From: Caballeronia calidae
Lineage (GTDB): Bacteria > Pseudomonadota > Gammaproteobacteria > Burkholderiales > Burkholderiaceae
Length of the DNA: 42,303 nucleotides
Direction: 5' to 3'
Assembly: GCF_900044055.2 (NCBI RefSeq)
Contig: NZ_FCOX02000059.1
Span: 1-42,303, forward strand
In this document: positions 42,300 to 42,303 of the stretch, one piece after another
Layout: each line of letters begins with the position of its first letter
How positions within the stretch are numbered: the first letter of the stretch is position 1
Position numbers and translations under genes: made by a program
Notes under the pieces: model-generated
What the model saw: only the letters and a program-made list of their open reading frames with translations
What the model was told of the DNA's origin: nothing
Databases searched by the model: none

Positions 42300-42303
42300 C
42301 CTA

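Larger units (their letters stand above)
41808..42303. other. Non-coding, repeat-bearing region at the right edge
   Basis: About 500 bp without a gene I can support. It starts with T-rich runs just after the exporter stop (41810-41845), which may aid termination, and then holds two copies of a 93-bp repeat (listed separately) separated by 245 bp of unique sequence. Open frames here consist largely of the repeat. Confidence 0.6.

Noticed and set aside
41869..42303. Possible CRISPR array
   Set aside because: Only two repeat copies, each 93 bp, with a 245-bp spacer and no cas genes.
1..42303. tRNA, rRNA, riboswitch, phage or complete insertion sequence
   Set aside because: No such structures or transposase and integrase motifs were recognised on either strand.

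Overview
The window is chromosome-type DNA from a high-GC betaproteobacterium, most likely Burkholderiaceae (Paraburkholderia/Caballeronia-like). This rests on protein flavour and codon use (strong G/C third positions), a fused LivM-LivG importer subunit, a lone TatA-type gene, a DUF4148-like secreted protein, and a dispersed repeat at the right edge of a kind I recognise from that group. No rRNA, tRNA, CRISPR array, phage or complete insertion sequence was seen. No database search was possible, so all names come from motifs and remembered families.

Layout. (1) 1-6150: mixed housekeeping and stress genes: a 3'-truncated [2Fe-2S] subunit of a molybdenum hydroxylase, a LysR regulator divergent from a quinone oxidoreductase-like MDR protein, a cytochrome b561, a ferritin-VIT1 fusion (MbfA type), a sirtuin and a SnoaL/NTF2-like protein. 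(2) 6153-8860: an IclR regulator divergent from an MHS-family transporter and a type II dehydroquinase-like protein with an altered active site. (3) 9169-18545: a ten-gene operon led by a HAAT (Liv-type) ABC importer, followed by a cupin dioxygenase-like protein, a quinone reductase-like MDR, an SDR, a GldA-like metal dehydrogenase and a terminal LacI regulator. Two identical perfect 14-bp palindromes in front of the first gene look like its operators. I do not recognise this pathway. (4) 18653-20083: a GlcD-like FAD oxidase. (5) 20122-28627, minus strand: a DeoR-led polyol operon, predicted to take galactitol (or a related hexitol) through D-tagatose and D-tagatose 6-phosphate to fructose 6-phosphate, with its own CUT1 ABC importer. 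(6) 28930-29145: a lone tatA-like gene. (7) 29356-37863: a second polyol locus with SBP, two permeases, SorC regulator, L-xylulose-reductase-like SDR and two MDR dehydrogenases on the minus strand, and the importer ATPase divergent on the plus strand. (8) 38249-41807: a stand-alone EAL phosphodiesterase, a DUF4148-like secreted protein, and a MarR regulator divergent from a DHA2 drug exporter. (9) 41869-42303: two copies of a 93-bp hairpin-bearing repeat.

How it fits together. The core, from about 6 to 38 kb, is a carbon-acquisition block. It holds four regulators of different families (IclR, LacI, DeoR, SorC), each next to its own transporter and oxidoreductases, and each with recognisable inverted or tandem repeats in the adjoining promoter region. 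The most likely undescribed system is the LacI-governed operon in region 3. The dehydroquinase-like enzyme in region 2 is the most interesting single protein.
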